Assembly: GCA_028023455.1 (NCBI GenBank)
Contig: JAQFVV010012400.1
Coordinates: 14,829,748 to 14,893,747 of the forward strand
Source of the DNA: Epiperipatus broadwayi
Taxonomy: Eukaryota > Onychophora > Udeonychophora > Euonychophora > Peripatidae
Direction of reading: 5' to 3'
DNA: 64,000 nt
Both the position numbers and the translations under genes were made by a program. Under the pieces are notes generated by a model, which was not told the origin of the DNA, made no database searches, and saw only the letters and a list, made by a program, of their open reading frames with translations. Positions 24,765-34,162 of this stretch are shown here, in pieces. The first letter of the stretch is position 1; each line of letters opens with the position of its first letter.

Positions 24765-27144
24765 ATGTTTGAAAAGAAGAAAAGAAAATTTGAAGACAAA
24801 AATAGTCAGTTTCAAAGTGAATGGAAAAATTTGTAATTTTTTTGTTCAAATGAAAGACAAAGCTATATGTTTAATTTGTCATAAGTTTACTTCAATATTA
24901 AATTCATATATTTTGAAGAAGACATTAAGAACAAAAATAAAATAATTTTAAAAAATATATTATTGATGAACAGAAACTAAAATTAATACCTAAGGCAAGT
25001 TCTGATTGCAGAACAAAACATATTTCATAAACAAACAATTCAATCAACACCATCATTAATGTCAACATATGAATATCACATATTATTAGTAAAAAAATGA
25101 AACTATTTTCAGATGAGAATACATCAAAGAATGCATTATCATTGCAGCAAAGAAACTGTTCCAGAAAAAGTCAAGATTTCCAGCCAAATCAATCAGTCAC
25201 ATCAAACTGCAGCGAAATATTGATAACATTTCAAATGAAATTTGTTCAATGCTGATAGTTTTTAAGAAGTTTGTATATTTCTCAAAGGCTTTGGATAAAA
25301 CATCAGATATTAAGGATACGACTCAACTTGCCATTTTTATTTGAGGCATGGATAGTGAAACAAATGTGACTGAAGAATTTTCACAATATTATGAGTTTGA
25401 AAGCTACAACTATCAGAAAAAATATATAAAAACTGTCACAAAATGCACACATGGCCATGGACTGAAATCTAATTGGGATTGCAACAGATGGCATAGCTTC
25501 AATAACTGGCAAAAATATTGAAGCTGTTAAATTAATTATTGAGCATAGAAAAACCATGGAAAAAAGTTCAAAATCTTCACAGCTTTTCATTTTGTCATTG
25601 TTTTTTCCACTTTGAAAATTTATGTGCACAAGTATTTAATATAAACCATGTGATTTCAATTGTTACTAAAACAGTTAACACAATAAAAAAAAAAACGATT
25701 CTTTGAAGTATCACCAGTTTCAAGATTATCTTCAAGAACTGGAATGTGGGTTCAGCAATTTGCTTTTTTTATATAAAAATTTGATGATTAAGTAGTGAAA
25801 AATGCTTAGAAATGTTTTAGAATTTTTATGAAAAAAAAAATGATCAGAATTTTCCTGAATTATATGATGAACAGTGCTTTTGGATTTGTTTCCTTACAGA
25901 TATCGCAATAAAATTAAACAAACTTAATAAACAGCTCAAGATGAAAACAAATTGATCACAGACTGTTATCAAAATATAAAAGCATTTATAGCAAAACTCA
26001 AATTTTATGAAAGTCATTTAAAATCAAAAAATACAGTCGATTTTACATTATTACAAAATTTAATGGAGACAAAAACATTTTTCTAAATATGCACAAGAAA
26101 TTACTAATTTACTACAAGAATTTCATAAGTGAAACACAGGCTTATTATATACCTGTGTCTATATATGTAATATATAGGGTATATGAGCACAGACTTTCAG
26201 GCGACCCATCACTCTCCACTCTATCTAATAACACTGATACACTCAAGCACATATATGCTGAAAAGATAAATAATCACCAATATACGTATTTCATGCTAAA
26301 CCAGCAATCATCAGTTGGTCCAGATTATCATCTCCCACACATATATACCGTAAGTGCTCAGATATATATTAAGATAGACAATCTTCATACTTTAATGGAC
26401 AGGTTCCAATCTACTACACATTCCAACTCTTCAACCGTTCATCCAATTGAAAATCTGATGATGGAATGCTCGAAGGCCACCCTGAGGCTGAGATACTTGT
26501 CACACCCATGTTGACTTAAGGTCAATCTGAACCCCACATGTACAGGACATAATCCATTTAATACATATGCAAGGATGGGCAGACATCTCTACAATGTAAT
26601 AAGTGAAACACAGACTTATCTGGACCAACTGATGATTGCTGGTTTAGTATGAAATACGTATATTGGTGATTATTTATCTTTTCAGCATATATGTGCTTGA
26701 GTGTATCAGTGTTATTAGATAGAATGGAGAGTGATGGGTCGTCTGAAAGTCTGTGCTCATATACCCTATATATTACAAGAATTTCAGTAGAGATTTTCAT
26801 ATTTAAAAAATTATGAGAATATATTTAATATTTTCTTATGTCTATTTGACATTGTTGTAGATTCAGCTCCAATAAATTTGCAGATGGAATTAATAAACTT
26901 CCAATCATCTTCTGAATTAAAATATATGTTTGGGGTCAATGATAAAGTTCAATTTTATAAAAATTATGTCTATATTAATAAATTCCCTAACCTAATACAA
27001 CTGGCGATGAGCAACACAGCTGAAATGGAAACCACCTATCTTTGTGAATCTTTTTTCTCAAAATGGAAGATTGTTAAATGTAAAAGGTGTTATAGACTGA
27101 CCAATAAAAAATTAAAAAAAAAAAACTGCATTGTACTCTACTGA
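24765..27144 (+). pseudogene. hAT transposase pseudogene (ZBED5/GTF2IRD2-like), split by an insertion
   Basis: A decayed DNA transposase readable from N- to C-terminus across many stops and frameshifts. Near 24765: FEKKKRKFEDKNSQFQSEW, then KAICLICHK, the N-terminal BED-like finger. Near 25460-25560: LIGIATDGIASITGKNIEAV, the catalytic ATDGAASMTGK-type segment with its Asp. Near 25985: KAFIAKLKFYESHLKSKN, the segment that follows the RNase H insertion domain. At 26880-27100: LQMELINFQ and TYLCESFFSKWKIVKCKRCY, the C-terminal hAT dimerisation region. A 648-bp element interrupts the gene between 26125 and 26774. It is inactive. The closest kind of protein, from memory, is the large hAT family domesticated in vertebrates as ZBED5, FAM200 and GTF2IRD2. 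Confidence 0.85.
26113..26786. mobile_element. 648-bp foldback insertion with 13-bp target duplication
   Basis: TACAAGAATTTCA occurs at 26113-26125 and 26774-26786 and flanks an insert at 26126-26773. The hAT reading frame continues across the removed insert (QEITNLLQEF…RFSYLKNYEN), which confirms the boundary. Inside, 26169-26325 and 26618-26773 are inverted arms with only a few differences in about 157 bases. A 20-base direct repeat TAAGTGAAACACAG-CTTAT stands at the start (26126) and again right before the right arm (26600). A unique middle of about 275 bases separates them. No transposase is encoded; the apparent 141- and 80-codon frames are by-products. The length of the duplication is more typical of LINE-mediated insertion than of a TIR transposon. 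Confidence 0.85.
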
Positions 27145-27339
27145 AAATATTTGTTGAAATTAAAAAATTAAGTGAAAAAAAATTAAAAATAAATTTCACA
27201 TTAAAATATATACAAAATACTGTATAATTATGTCTTATTAGAAATAAATATGTGTAGCCCACAATGTTTTTTATTTTGACCAAAGAATTTTGTTTGGACA
27301 CCATTGGTCTAAACAAAAATATTATAAAATCTTTATCAT

Positions 27340-28376
27340 TTAATTTTTAAATTCCAACCATTCATATCCAATTTATTAACATTTTATGTAACTAAAAATA
27401 AGTATTCAATATTCTCAATTCCATTTCCACATAAAAAACATCTACAATCATTATTTTATTTTTAATTTCTTTCCCTGGTATCTAAAAATCTTGTCTCTGC
27501 ACCAAATATCACCAAATTCCCTTTGATGTTATCATATACAGTGCAACCTTTTATATATAATTTTTATATTTATAAACTCCAAACTATTCTTTTGTTCATT
27601 TTTCACAACTTTACTTCTTTTTTCTATACTAAAAATTTATACAGTTATTCTATTTCTTATACAAATATATGGAAATAAATTATCAATTTAATAACATTAC
27701 AATTTGTAAAATCCTTCTTGCTTAATGTGTTGCTACCCTCCCCACACAATCTAATAAACACTATTTAATACAAATCTATTTTTATTCATATATTGTAATT
27801 TTCCGAACATTTAAGATAATTTTTACTTTCATTAAAAAAGAAGACCAACCTATTTCGCTTTGAATAGCTTCATCTGATGTCCACAATTAATTATCAATGC
27901 ATAACTACCTATTTCTTCTAGCTAGTCAACACAAAATATATAACTTCCATATATATATTTATTATATGAGAAACATACCAGATTTTTAATCAATCCCATT
28001 TTAACTATATTTCCCGTCTATATAACTACTTTTTCCATTTAACAATATGCTTACGATAGTTATACTTCTTTATTTCTTCAAGACAAATATTTGCCATTTT
28101 CTAATTTTATTCTTTTCATTATATATTAGAATTTTATATTTTTCTTTACTGACTTTAATTTCAACACTTCTTCCTGCCTTTTTACACATCTCTAATAATA
28201 ATAAAAGCATATCTTCTATTAAAAAAAAAAAATAGCCACCATATTTTCTATTCCCTTTTCCCATATCTATCATTAATTTTTCTATTTCAATCTTCTCTTA
28301 AAAACAAAGTTTATAATAATTCTGATAATGGAAACTCCTGTTTCAATCCAATTTTATATTTAATTTCTATTGATTT
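27340..28376 (-). pseudogene. LINE RT relic, C-terminal half (same lineage as the 54.7-63.5 kb LINE)
   Basis: Read on the minus strand from 28376 downwards, the sequence matches the ORF2 of the LINE at 55-63 kb in order. SIEIKYKIGLKQEFPL corresponds to SIKVKNGVGLRQGCPM there. Next comes IEDMLLLL…EMCKKAG, the region at and after the FADD box, then KVSKEKYKILIYNEKNK. Near 27860-27890, WTSDEAIQSEIGWSSFL corresponds to VWTAREAIQGEMGWSSFHM. Near 27405-27450, CRCFLCGNGIENI corresponds to the terminal zinc finger. Many stops and frameshifts make it inactive. Its upstream half lies at 31720-31872, beyond the RTE element that split it. Confidence 0.75.
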
Positions 28377-28430
28377 TATAATCTTCAATTAGTCTTCTTC
28401 TTCTTCTTCCACAGCTTGATTAATCCCACA

Positions 28431-28661
28431 TCAAGTGGGGTCGCTGGTGCAGATCAATCTTCTCCAGGCTACTCGATCTAAAGTCATTTCCTCCCTAAGT
28501 GACATCTCCTGCAAGTCCTTTCTCACTCGATCAATCCATCTGATCTTAGGTCTACCCCTGGGTCTTTTCCCCGGTGGTTCCATCTCCAAAATCTTCCTTC
28601 CAATGTAATTTTCTTCTCTTCTCTTAACATGACCAAACCACCTCAACCTTGATTCTTTCAT
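28431..28661 (-). pseudogene. RTE ORF, C-terminal tail (frameshifted)
   Basis: 76 codons in a different frame from the RT part: [20 protein letters not shown], then [16 protein letters not shown], and a stop at 28431. This GHVxRR…RGRPxxRWxD tail is a hallmark of the C-terminus of RTE and related LINE proteins. One base is missing in the AAAAATGAAAG stretch near 28662, so it is no longer read with the RT. The 3' untranslated region from here to the (GAA)n tail is under 40 bases. Confidence 0.9.
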
Positions 28662-30457
28662 TTTTCACTGATCATTCTCACTCTCATATTTTCTCGAATT
28701 ACTTCATTTTTCACTTTGTTCTTTCTAGTGAGGCCCGAGGCAAACCTAAGCATTCTCATTTCTGTTACACATTGCTTGTCTTCTATTTTCTTAGTGATCG
28801 GCCATGTTTCTGCACCATACATCAGTGCCGGACGCACCACAGTTTTATATACTTTTCCTTTCAACCTTGCACCTATTCTCCTATCGCAGAGTATCCCAGA
28901 GACCCTTCTCTAACTATTCCAACCAGCTTGAGTTCTCCCAACAACTTCTCCATCCAGTGATCCATCTTTATTCATCCAGGCCCCGAGATATTTAAATTTT
29001 TCAGCCTCAGGCAACTTCTTTCCCCCTAACAAAATGCTTCCTCCACCATTACCACAGAAGAGCACTTCAGTTTTATTTCTGCTAATTCTCATTCCTCCTT
29101 CCTCCAGTGCTTTCCTCCACTCTTCTATCCTATCCTGAGCTTCCTTGATGTTTTGAGTTGCAATCACTATATCATCGGCATACATCATGTTCCAGGGTGC
29201 TTCCCTACGAATATCCTCTGTTAGGACATCAATAACGATATTAAATAGTAGGGGACTCAGGGCTGATCCCTGATGCACACCCACTTTCACCTGAAATGAG
29301 TCTGTTTCTCCTGAACTACATCTCACACTGGTTTGACAGCCTTGATACATATCTTGAATCAGACGAATGTATTTTTCCTGAACCAGCTTTTTCCTTAGGC
29401 ATCTCCAAAGTTCATCTCTAGGTACTCTATCAAATGCTTTTTCCAAATCAATGAATATTAGAACAATTTCTTGGTTGACTTCTCTATGTTTTTCTATAAG
29501 TTGCCGCAGTGCAAAAATTGCATCTGTGGTTCCTCTACCTGGCATAAAACCAAACTGTTCTTCACTGATGTCTATTTCCTGCTGTAGCCTATTTGCTATT
29601 ACTCTCTCCCATATTTTCATTGTGTGGCTCATCAGCTTTATTCCTCGATAATTACTACATTCTAGAATATCTCCCTTATTCTTATACATTGGGACCAAAA
29701 TGCTTCTCCTCCATTCATCTGGCATTTTCTCCGTGATCATGATGTTATTAAAAAGTTTGGTCAGAAAGGTGATTCCCTCTTCTCCCATTACCTTCCATAC
29801 CTCTACAGGGATGTTATCTGGACCCACCGATTTCCCACATTTCATTCTTCTGACTGCTTGTCTAACTTCTTCCCTACTGATCTTTAAAGCTGGGCCCAAA
29901 TTTGGAGTCCCAAATCCCTTGCCAATCCGAAAGTTTTCTTCATTTAGTAGGTGCTCATAATATTGCTGCCATCTAGCTATGATTTCATTCTTGCCACACA
30001 ACACCTTATTGCTAGAGTCTTTTATTCTATTTGCTTGGTAAGTATCTTTACCACTCTTATCTCGTTGTTTTGCAATACGCAAAATCTTCTTAACTCCTTC
30101 TTCTTTCTCTAAACTTTCATATAAATCTGAGTATGCATCAAACTTGGCTTTGGCAACAGCTTTCTTTGCTTCTTTCTTTGCTATATTATATTTGACCCTA
30201 CTACTTTCCCCTCCGTCTTTGTCCCACTCCTTTTTGGCTATTTTCTTATTCCCAATTTTTTTCTGCACTTCTGCATTCCACCACCAAGTCTCTTTATTCT
30301 CTTTTATCACACCCGACGTTTGGCCAAGAACTTGATCCCCAATTACACAGATGTTGTTTGCAGTACTTGTCCAAAGATCTTCCCCTTCTTCTTTGTCTTC
30401 AACCTTCATCAATTCATCAACAAATTGCTTTCTGTAGGCATCAATCTCAAGTTCCAC
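28658..30457 (-). pseudogene. RTE ORF, reverse transcriptase part
   Basis: A 515-codon frame at 28910-30457, continuing in the same frame after one TAG (28910-28912) to 28658. RT motifs in order: KCGKSVGPDNIPVEVWK; NYRGIKLMSHTMKIWERVI; FGFMPGRGTTDAIFALRQL; LIFIDLEKAFDRVPR, with the first catalytic Asp; VHQGSALSPLLFN; MMYADDIVIA, the catalytic YADD; and GGMRISRNKTEVLFC. After the stop comes KVYKTVVRPALMYGAETWPI, typical of the thumb and C-terminal region. It copies element RNA at the nicked target. The TAG likely replaced TGG (Trp). The upstream junction to the endonuclease is damaged at 30458-30510. Confidence 0.93.
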
Positions 30458-30491
30458 GATTTGGTCATAAATACCCCTTTTTGATTTATTT

Positions 30492-31574
30492 TTAATTCCT
30501 TAAAATAAAAAAAAAAAATCTGTGCTGTTGACCCATAGCTTCTACTGGAATAACCTTGCAATCCTGTAAATCTTTTAGGCCAATTTGTCTATACATAATA
30601 TAGTCAATTTGGGATTCTCGTCCCCCACTCATGTAAGTTATCTTTTGATTTGGGGATTTCTTGAAGAAGGTGTTCAATAATGCCATATCCATTGAAACAG
30701 CAAAATCAATTATTCTATCTCCCTCTTTATTTCTTTCCCCAATTCCCTGATTTCCCAGGATTCTTTCCAACCCACCATTTTCTCTGCCCACATGTCCATT
30801 CAAATCTCCACAAAGGAAGACCTTATCTGTTTGTTGAATTGAGCCCCAAATATCATCCATCTCACCCCAAAACTTATCTTTCTCATCCTCATCACAACCT
30901 GACTGTGGAGCATATGCATTAATCACAGTAATCACACAACTCTCCAAGTCAATTCTCATTGAGATAATCATGTCATTATACCGAGTAACTTCCAATACCC
31001 TATGTTTCAAATTTGAGCTCAGTATAATTCCAACCCCATTTCTTTTAGAATCACTACCACAATAGAACAACTTGAAGCCATTTCCCAGTTCCCTTGCCTT
31101 TTGGCCTTTCCACCTTGTTTCCTGAACTGCCACAATGTCCACTTTTCTTCTTATCATCATGTCCACAAGCTCACTACCTTTCCCAGTCATGGTGCCAACA
31201 TTGAGAGTACCGACAGTCAACCTGACCGAACAACCCCTCATCCTTCCTTCACTACTCAACCTCCTTTTCCTTTGAGCAATCTTCTTTAACCATATCCGCT
31301 TACGATATGGTAGCCCTTGTCCGCTTCTCGGTGGAGTCAGGCGAGGCCCCAACGCGTCACTTACAGGGTACGCCCTAGCAAGATCTCTATCTGAATTTTT
31401 CTGCATCATGTAGTTTGAGTGGCAAGGTCCTGGTTTTATAGCCGCATGCCCTTGCTGCCACCAACCCATCATGGGCAACCCCAGATGGGAAACCAGCATC
31501 TTTCTAGGTATTTGCAGTGCTATGGCCATTAAAGATGCTGCATCCATGCCCATAGATCTCTGAAACCAAGCCAT
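30492..31574 (-). pseudogene. RTE ORF, N-terminal part: AP endonuclease domain
   Basis: A 360-codon minus-strand frame. Residues about 1-115 are a basic leader. From about residue 120, the exonuclease/endonuclease/phosphatase fold begins: VGTLNVGTM, then VAVQETRWKG with the catalytic Glu, FLCGDLNGHVG with the Asp/Asn pair, QIDYIMYR, and a final MGQQHR where other families have SDHR. This nuclease nicks the target DNA to prime reverse transcription. The frame ends in FFFFILRN, coded by a long T/A run, where the link to RT has been lost. In databases such proteins are often mislabelled craniofacial development protein 2-like. Not a host gene. Confidence 0.9.
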
Positions 31575-31719
31575 TCCGATATCTTCATCTTCTGCCTTGG
31601 GCCAGTAATGATAATGCTGCTTTCTCCATTACCATGGCCATGGCCTCTGGGTATGGCGCCAGAAACTCGCCTTGGCACAATGTTATCATTGGGTTTATGT
31701 GGTATAATCTTCAATTAGT

Positions 31720-31872
31720 ATTTATAAAAATTATTCATATAAAGATTTTTGACCATTTTTCACAATTGTCTTTTTCTATATTTTTAAGACTTTCCCATGA
31801 CTTTTTTATTTTATCATACATTTTTTCTGTATCTAAAAATGCAACAAATATTGTTTTCACTCTACTCTAGAG
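31720..31872 (-). pseudogene. LINE RT relic, palm start (other half of the 27.3-28.4 kb relic)
   Basis: On the minus strand FVAFLDTEKMYDKIKKSWES matches the RT motif around the first catalytic Asp (SFIDIEKAYDRVNRN in the LINE at 57.2 kb). It joins, across the inserted RTE element, to the next RT motif at 28350-28376. Homology ends near 31872, so the relic is truncated at its 5' side. Confidence 0.7.
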
Positions 31873-33329
31873 CCCTCTACTATAAGTTTGAGCAACTCAG
31901 ACTGGTTTTTAGCATTTCCCTTCATCTGTGAAGACTTAGGATTCAAAGTTGGAACTAAGACATTTATGTCTAGTTATATTTGTTGCTACAGCAAGAAATA
32001 CTTTTTTAATTATCACCCACAGATTGTAAACACTTATTATATTCATAGATGTTTTTATTTTTTTCATTTATTAATGTTTATGTTTTCTGTAAACTTTTTC
32101 ATCACAACCATGTGAACTGCATGGTTTAATAAAATAGTAAGAGTAGTGAAACTAATTACTATCATGCTAAAAAAGAGAGTGAGAAAACTATTGTCACTAT
32201 TGTGCTTGAAGGATACTTGACTTATTGAGCAACCAATCATATAAATTATTTATTTTGGCAAGCAAAGCTATGAGATGTTCATATATACAATCTATTTTTG
32301 CATATGTTATTGCAATTTCTTTTCTAACAACAATACTAAAAATCCTAAATATAACTATAAAAAATTATTTTTGAGCATTAATAAGGTTAAAAAAAAAGAG
32401 ATCAATTTACAAGGGGAAAAAATGAAAAAGAATAAGAGTGATTACTTAAAAATGTAAGTAATTTACAAATTTGCTTAAAAAGCAAATGATTTATTAATGG
32501 TATATTTATTTAAAAAATAAATGAATATGTAACTATGAATACATGCCATGTACTAGTATGAATATCTCAAAAGTTTCATTCAAATTACGTAGACAGTTAA
32601 TATATAAAATAGAGATCCTTAAAGTAAATTGTAGTTTTTATTATGGGTACCTAAATTTACCATTTTTGTTAAGAATTAACTAGGTGCAAGAACAAATACT
32701 TTCTATTAAGGAAAACCATTCAAATTTGCACACTTGTCAGACATTGCTATTTTAGAAACACTTAAGTAACATTTTACAAATTTAATCCTAAATCCACACA
32801 TATCAAAAAAATAATAAGCATGATACAATGAATAAATTAATATATCTAACTTTAAATTTATATATAAAAAAGAAGCCTAATTGACATAAGCCCTATATTT
32901 TATTGTCTAATGGTCTATGTAACTTTTGAATTTCATTTCTTCCTATTAAAAAAACCAATCGAAAGTTAAATAACTTTTTTTAAAAATATATTTATTGAAA
33001 TTATTCATAAAAATAGTTAAACTTTAAATATAAATCATACTCATGACCTTCCCCCCAATAAATAACAACAACAAAAAAAGTTTGAACTAATTTTTTTTTT
33101 TTTTAATTTATTATAAATTAAATTAAAACCAAATTAACATTAATTGCTAATCTATCAGAAAAAAAAAGTAAAAAAAAAAAAAAAGAAAAACTGACCTGCA
33201 TTAGTAAATGTTTAGATGCTGCATGAATTTAATAAACAGAACGTATAATTTATATATATATTAATGAAGCTATTTGTATTCTTAGCAATGGAAAATATCT
33301 GAAGTTTTAACACATGAAAATGAAAATAA
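31873..33329. other. AT-rich stretch without recognisable gene
   Basis: No supported gene. A segment at about 31930-31975 resembles 8545-8580 over some 30 bases (GAAGACTT-GGATT-AAAGTTGGAAC), perhaps two scraps of an unknown repeat. Confidence 0.5.
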
Positions 33330-33590
33330 AAAGGATAGACAAATTTGCAAAAGTTATTGTGGAATATCACTGTTATTTATATAGAAAAAGTACTTTCAAT
33401 AATTTTATTGAATGAATTGCTTCCAATGGAATATGGTTTCAGAAAATATAACAGTAGTACTGTAGATATGATTTTTGAAACATCAAGTAAAGCAAGAAAA
33501 TTGTCATTAACCAAAATGCAATATATTACTTTTATAAATTTGATTATCTTTTATCAGATAATCAAAAGAGTTTGTGACAGTTATTGAATT
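33330..33590 (+). pseudogene. LINE RT fragment
   Basis: MEYGFRKYNSSTVDMIFETS followed by YITFINLIIFYQ matches the RT segment …GFRxxxxTxDMIF…FIDLxKAFD, with the catalytic Asp changed to Asn. Just upstream in another frame SYCGISLLFI corresponds to the NYRGISLL motif, so a frameshift lies near 33375. Only about 85 codons remain. The wording resembles L1-like or RTE-like elements, but the piece is too short to classify. Confidence 0.55.
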
Positions 33591-33966
33591 CAGCTGATTT
33601 TCCCTTGAAGCTTATTCATATTTGCTGGTTAAAAATTTGATGCATGACATATGGGGGGGGGGGATGGTGCATTTGGAATAAAACTAATGTTAAACAAAGG
33701 CATGTGATATTCAATTTTATTTTTAATTTTTATGATAGTGATCTTTGAAACAATCTATAACCAGTTCTATTAAATAAGTATAGATGTAATATAGGTTTAA
33801 TGGTGAGTTTTTAATTTAAAAATATAAACAAAAACTCTAAATATCTTTGTACACAGTTGAATAGAAATTTAAAGCTTAGTTGTTGAGATACAATATAGAC
33901 TACAATAAAGTTAAAATATAGATATTTCCATATAAAAATATATATATTTCATCATAATAATATAAC

Positions 33967-34162
33967 TCAATAAATAGGGAAGATCCACTATACATACAGA
34001 AAAAATGAAACAATTGTAACTATTTTACAGCTTAAGACTGCTATTAACTAAGTTGATCATAGTGCTACGAATATGACAAACCTGGTCAAAAACAGTGCAA
34101 AGCTATAAAATAGTTACAATTGTTTAATCTTTTCTCTATAGTGGACCATCCCTATTTATTGA
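33967..34162. repeat. Foldback MITE-like palindrome, about 196 bp
   Basis: 33967-34032 (TCAATAAATAGGGAAGATCC…) and 34100-34162 (…GGACCATCCCTATTTATTGA) are inverted copies of about 65 bases with a 67-base loop. No coding capacity. Probable non-autonomous DNA element. Confidence 0.7.

Larger units (their letters stand above)
28377..31719 (-). mobile_element. Nearly full-length RTE-type LINE with perfect 17-bp target duplication
   Basis: TATAATCTTCAATTAGT occurs at 28377-28393 and 31703-31719, bounding a 3309-bp minus-strand element at 28394-31702. The 3' end carries a (GAA)n tail (CTTCTTCTTCTTCTTCC on the plus strand), as expected for RTE-like LINEs, which end in short tandem repeats instead of poly(A). 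One ORF with apurinic endonuclease and reverse transcriptase fills the element. It lies inside the LINE relic 27340-31872 and splits that relic's RT between the FLDTEK motif and the GLKQ motif. The 17-bp duplication is unmutated, so this is one of the youngest events in the window. Confidence 0.95.

Noticed and set aside
26089-26514. 141-codon ORF across the foldback insertion
   Set aside because: It starts in the hAT relic, crosses the target duplication and runs through an inverted arm, so it is not a gene.
27850-27895. Hammerhead-like core on the minus strand (CAGATGAAGC…AGCGAAAT)
   Set aside because: The same bases translate as SDEAIQSEIGWSSFL, which aligns with the LINE ORF2 at 58.0 kb. 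The coding explanation is sufficient.
28649-31289. Several plus-strand ORFs opposite the RTE element
   Set aside because: Shadow frames of the minus-strand LINE protein; low-complexity Ser/Phe/Leu-rich sequence only.
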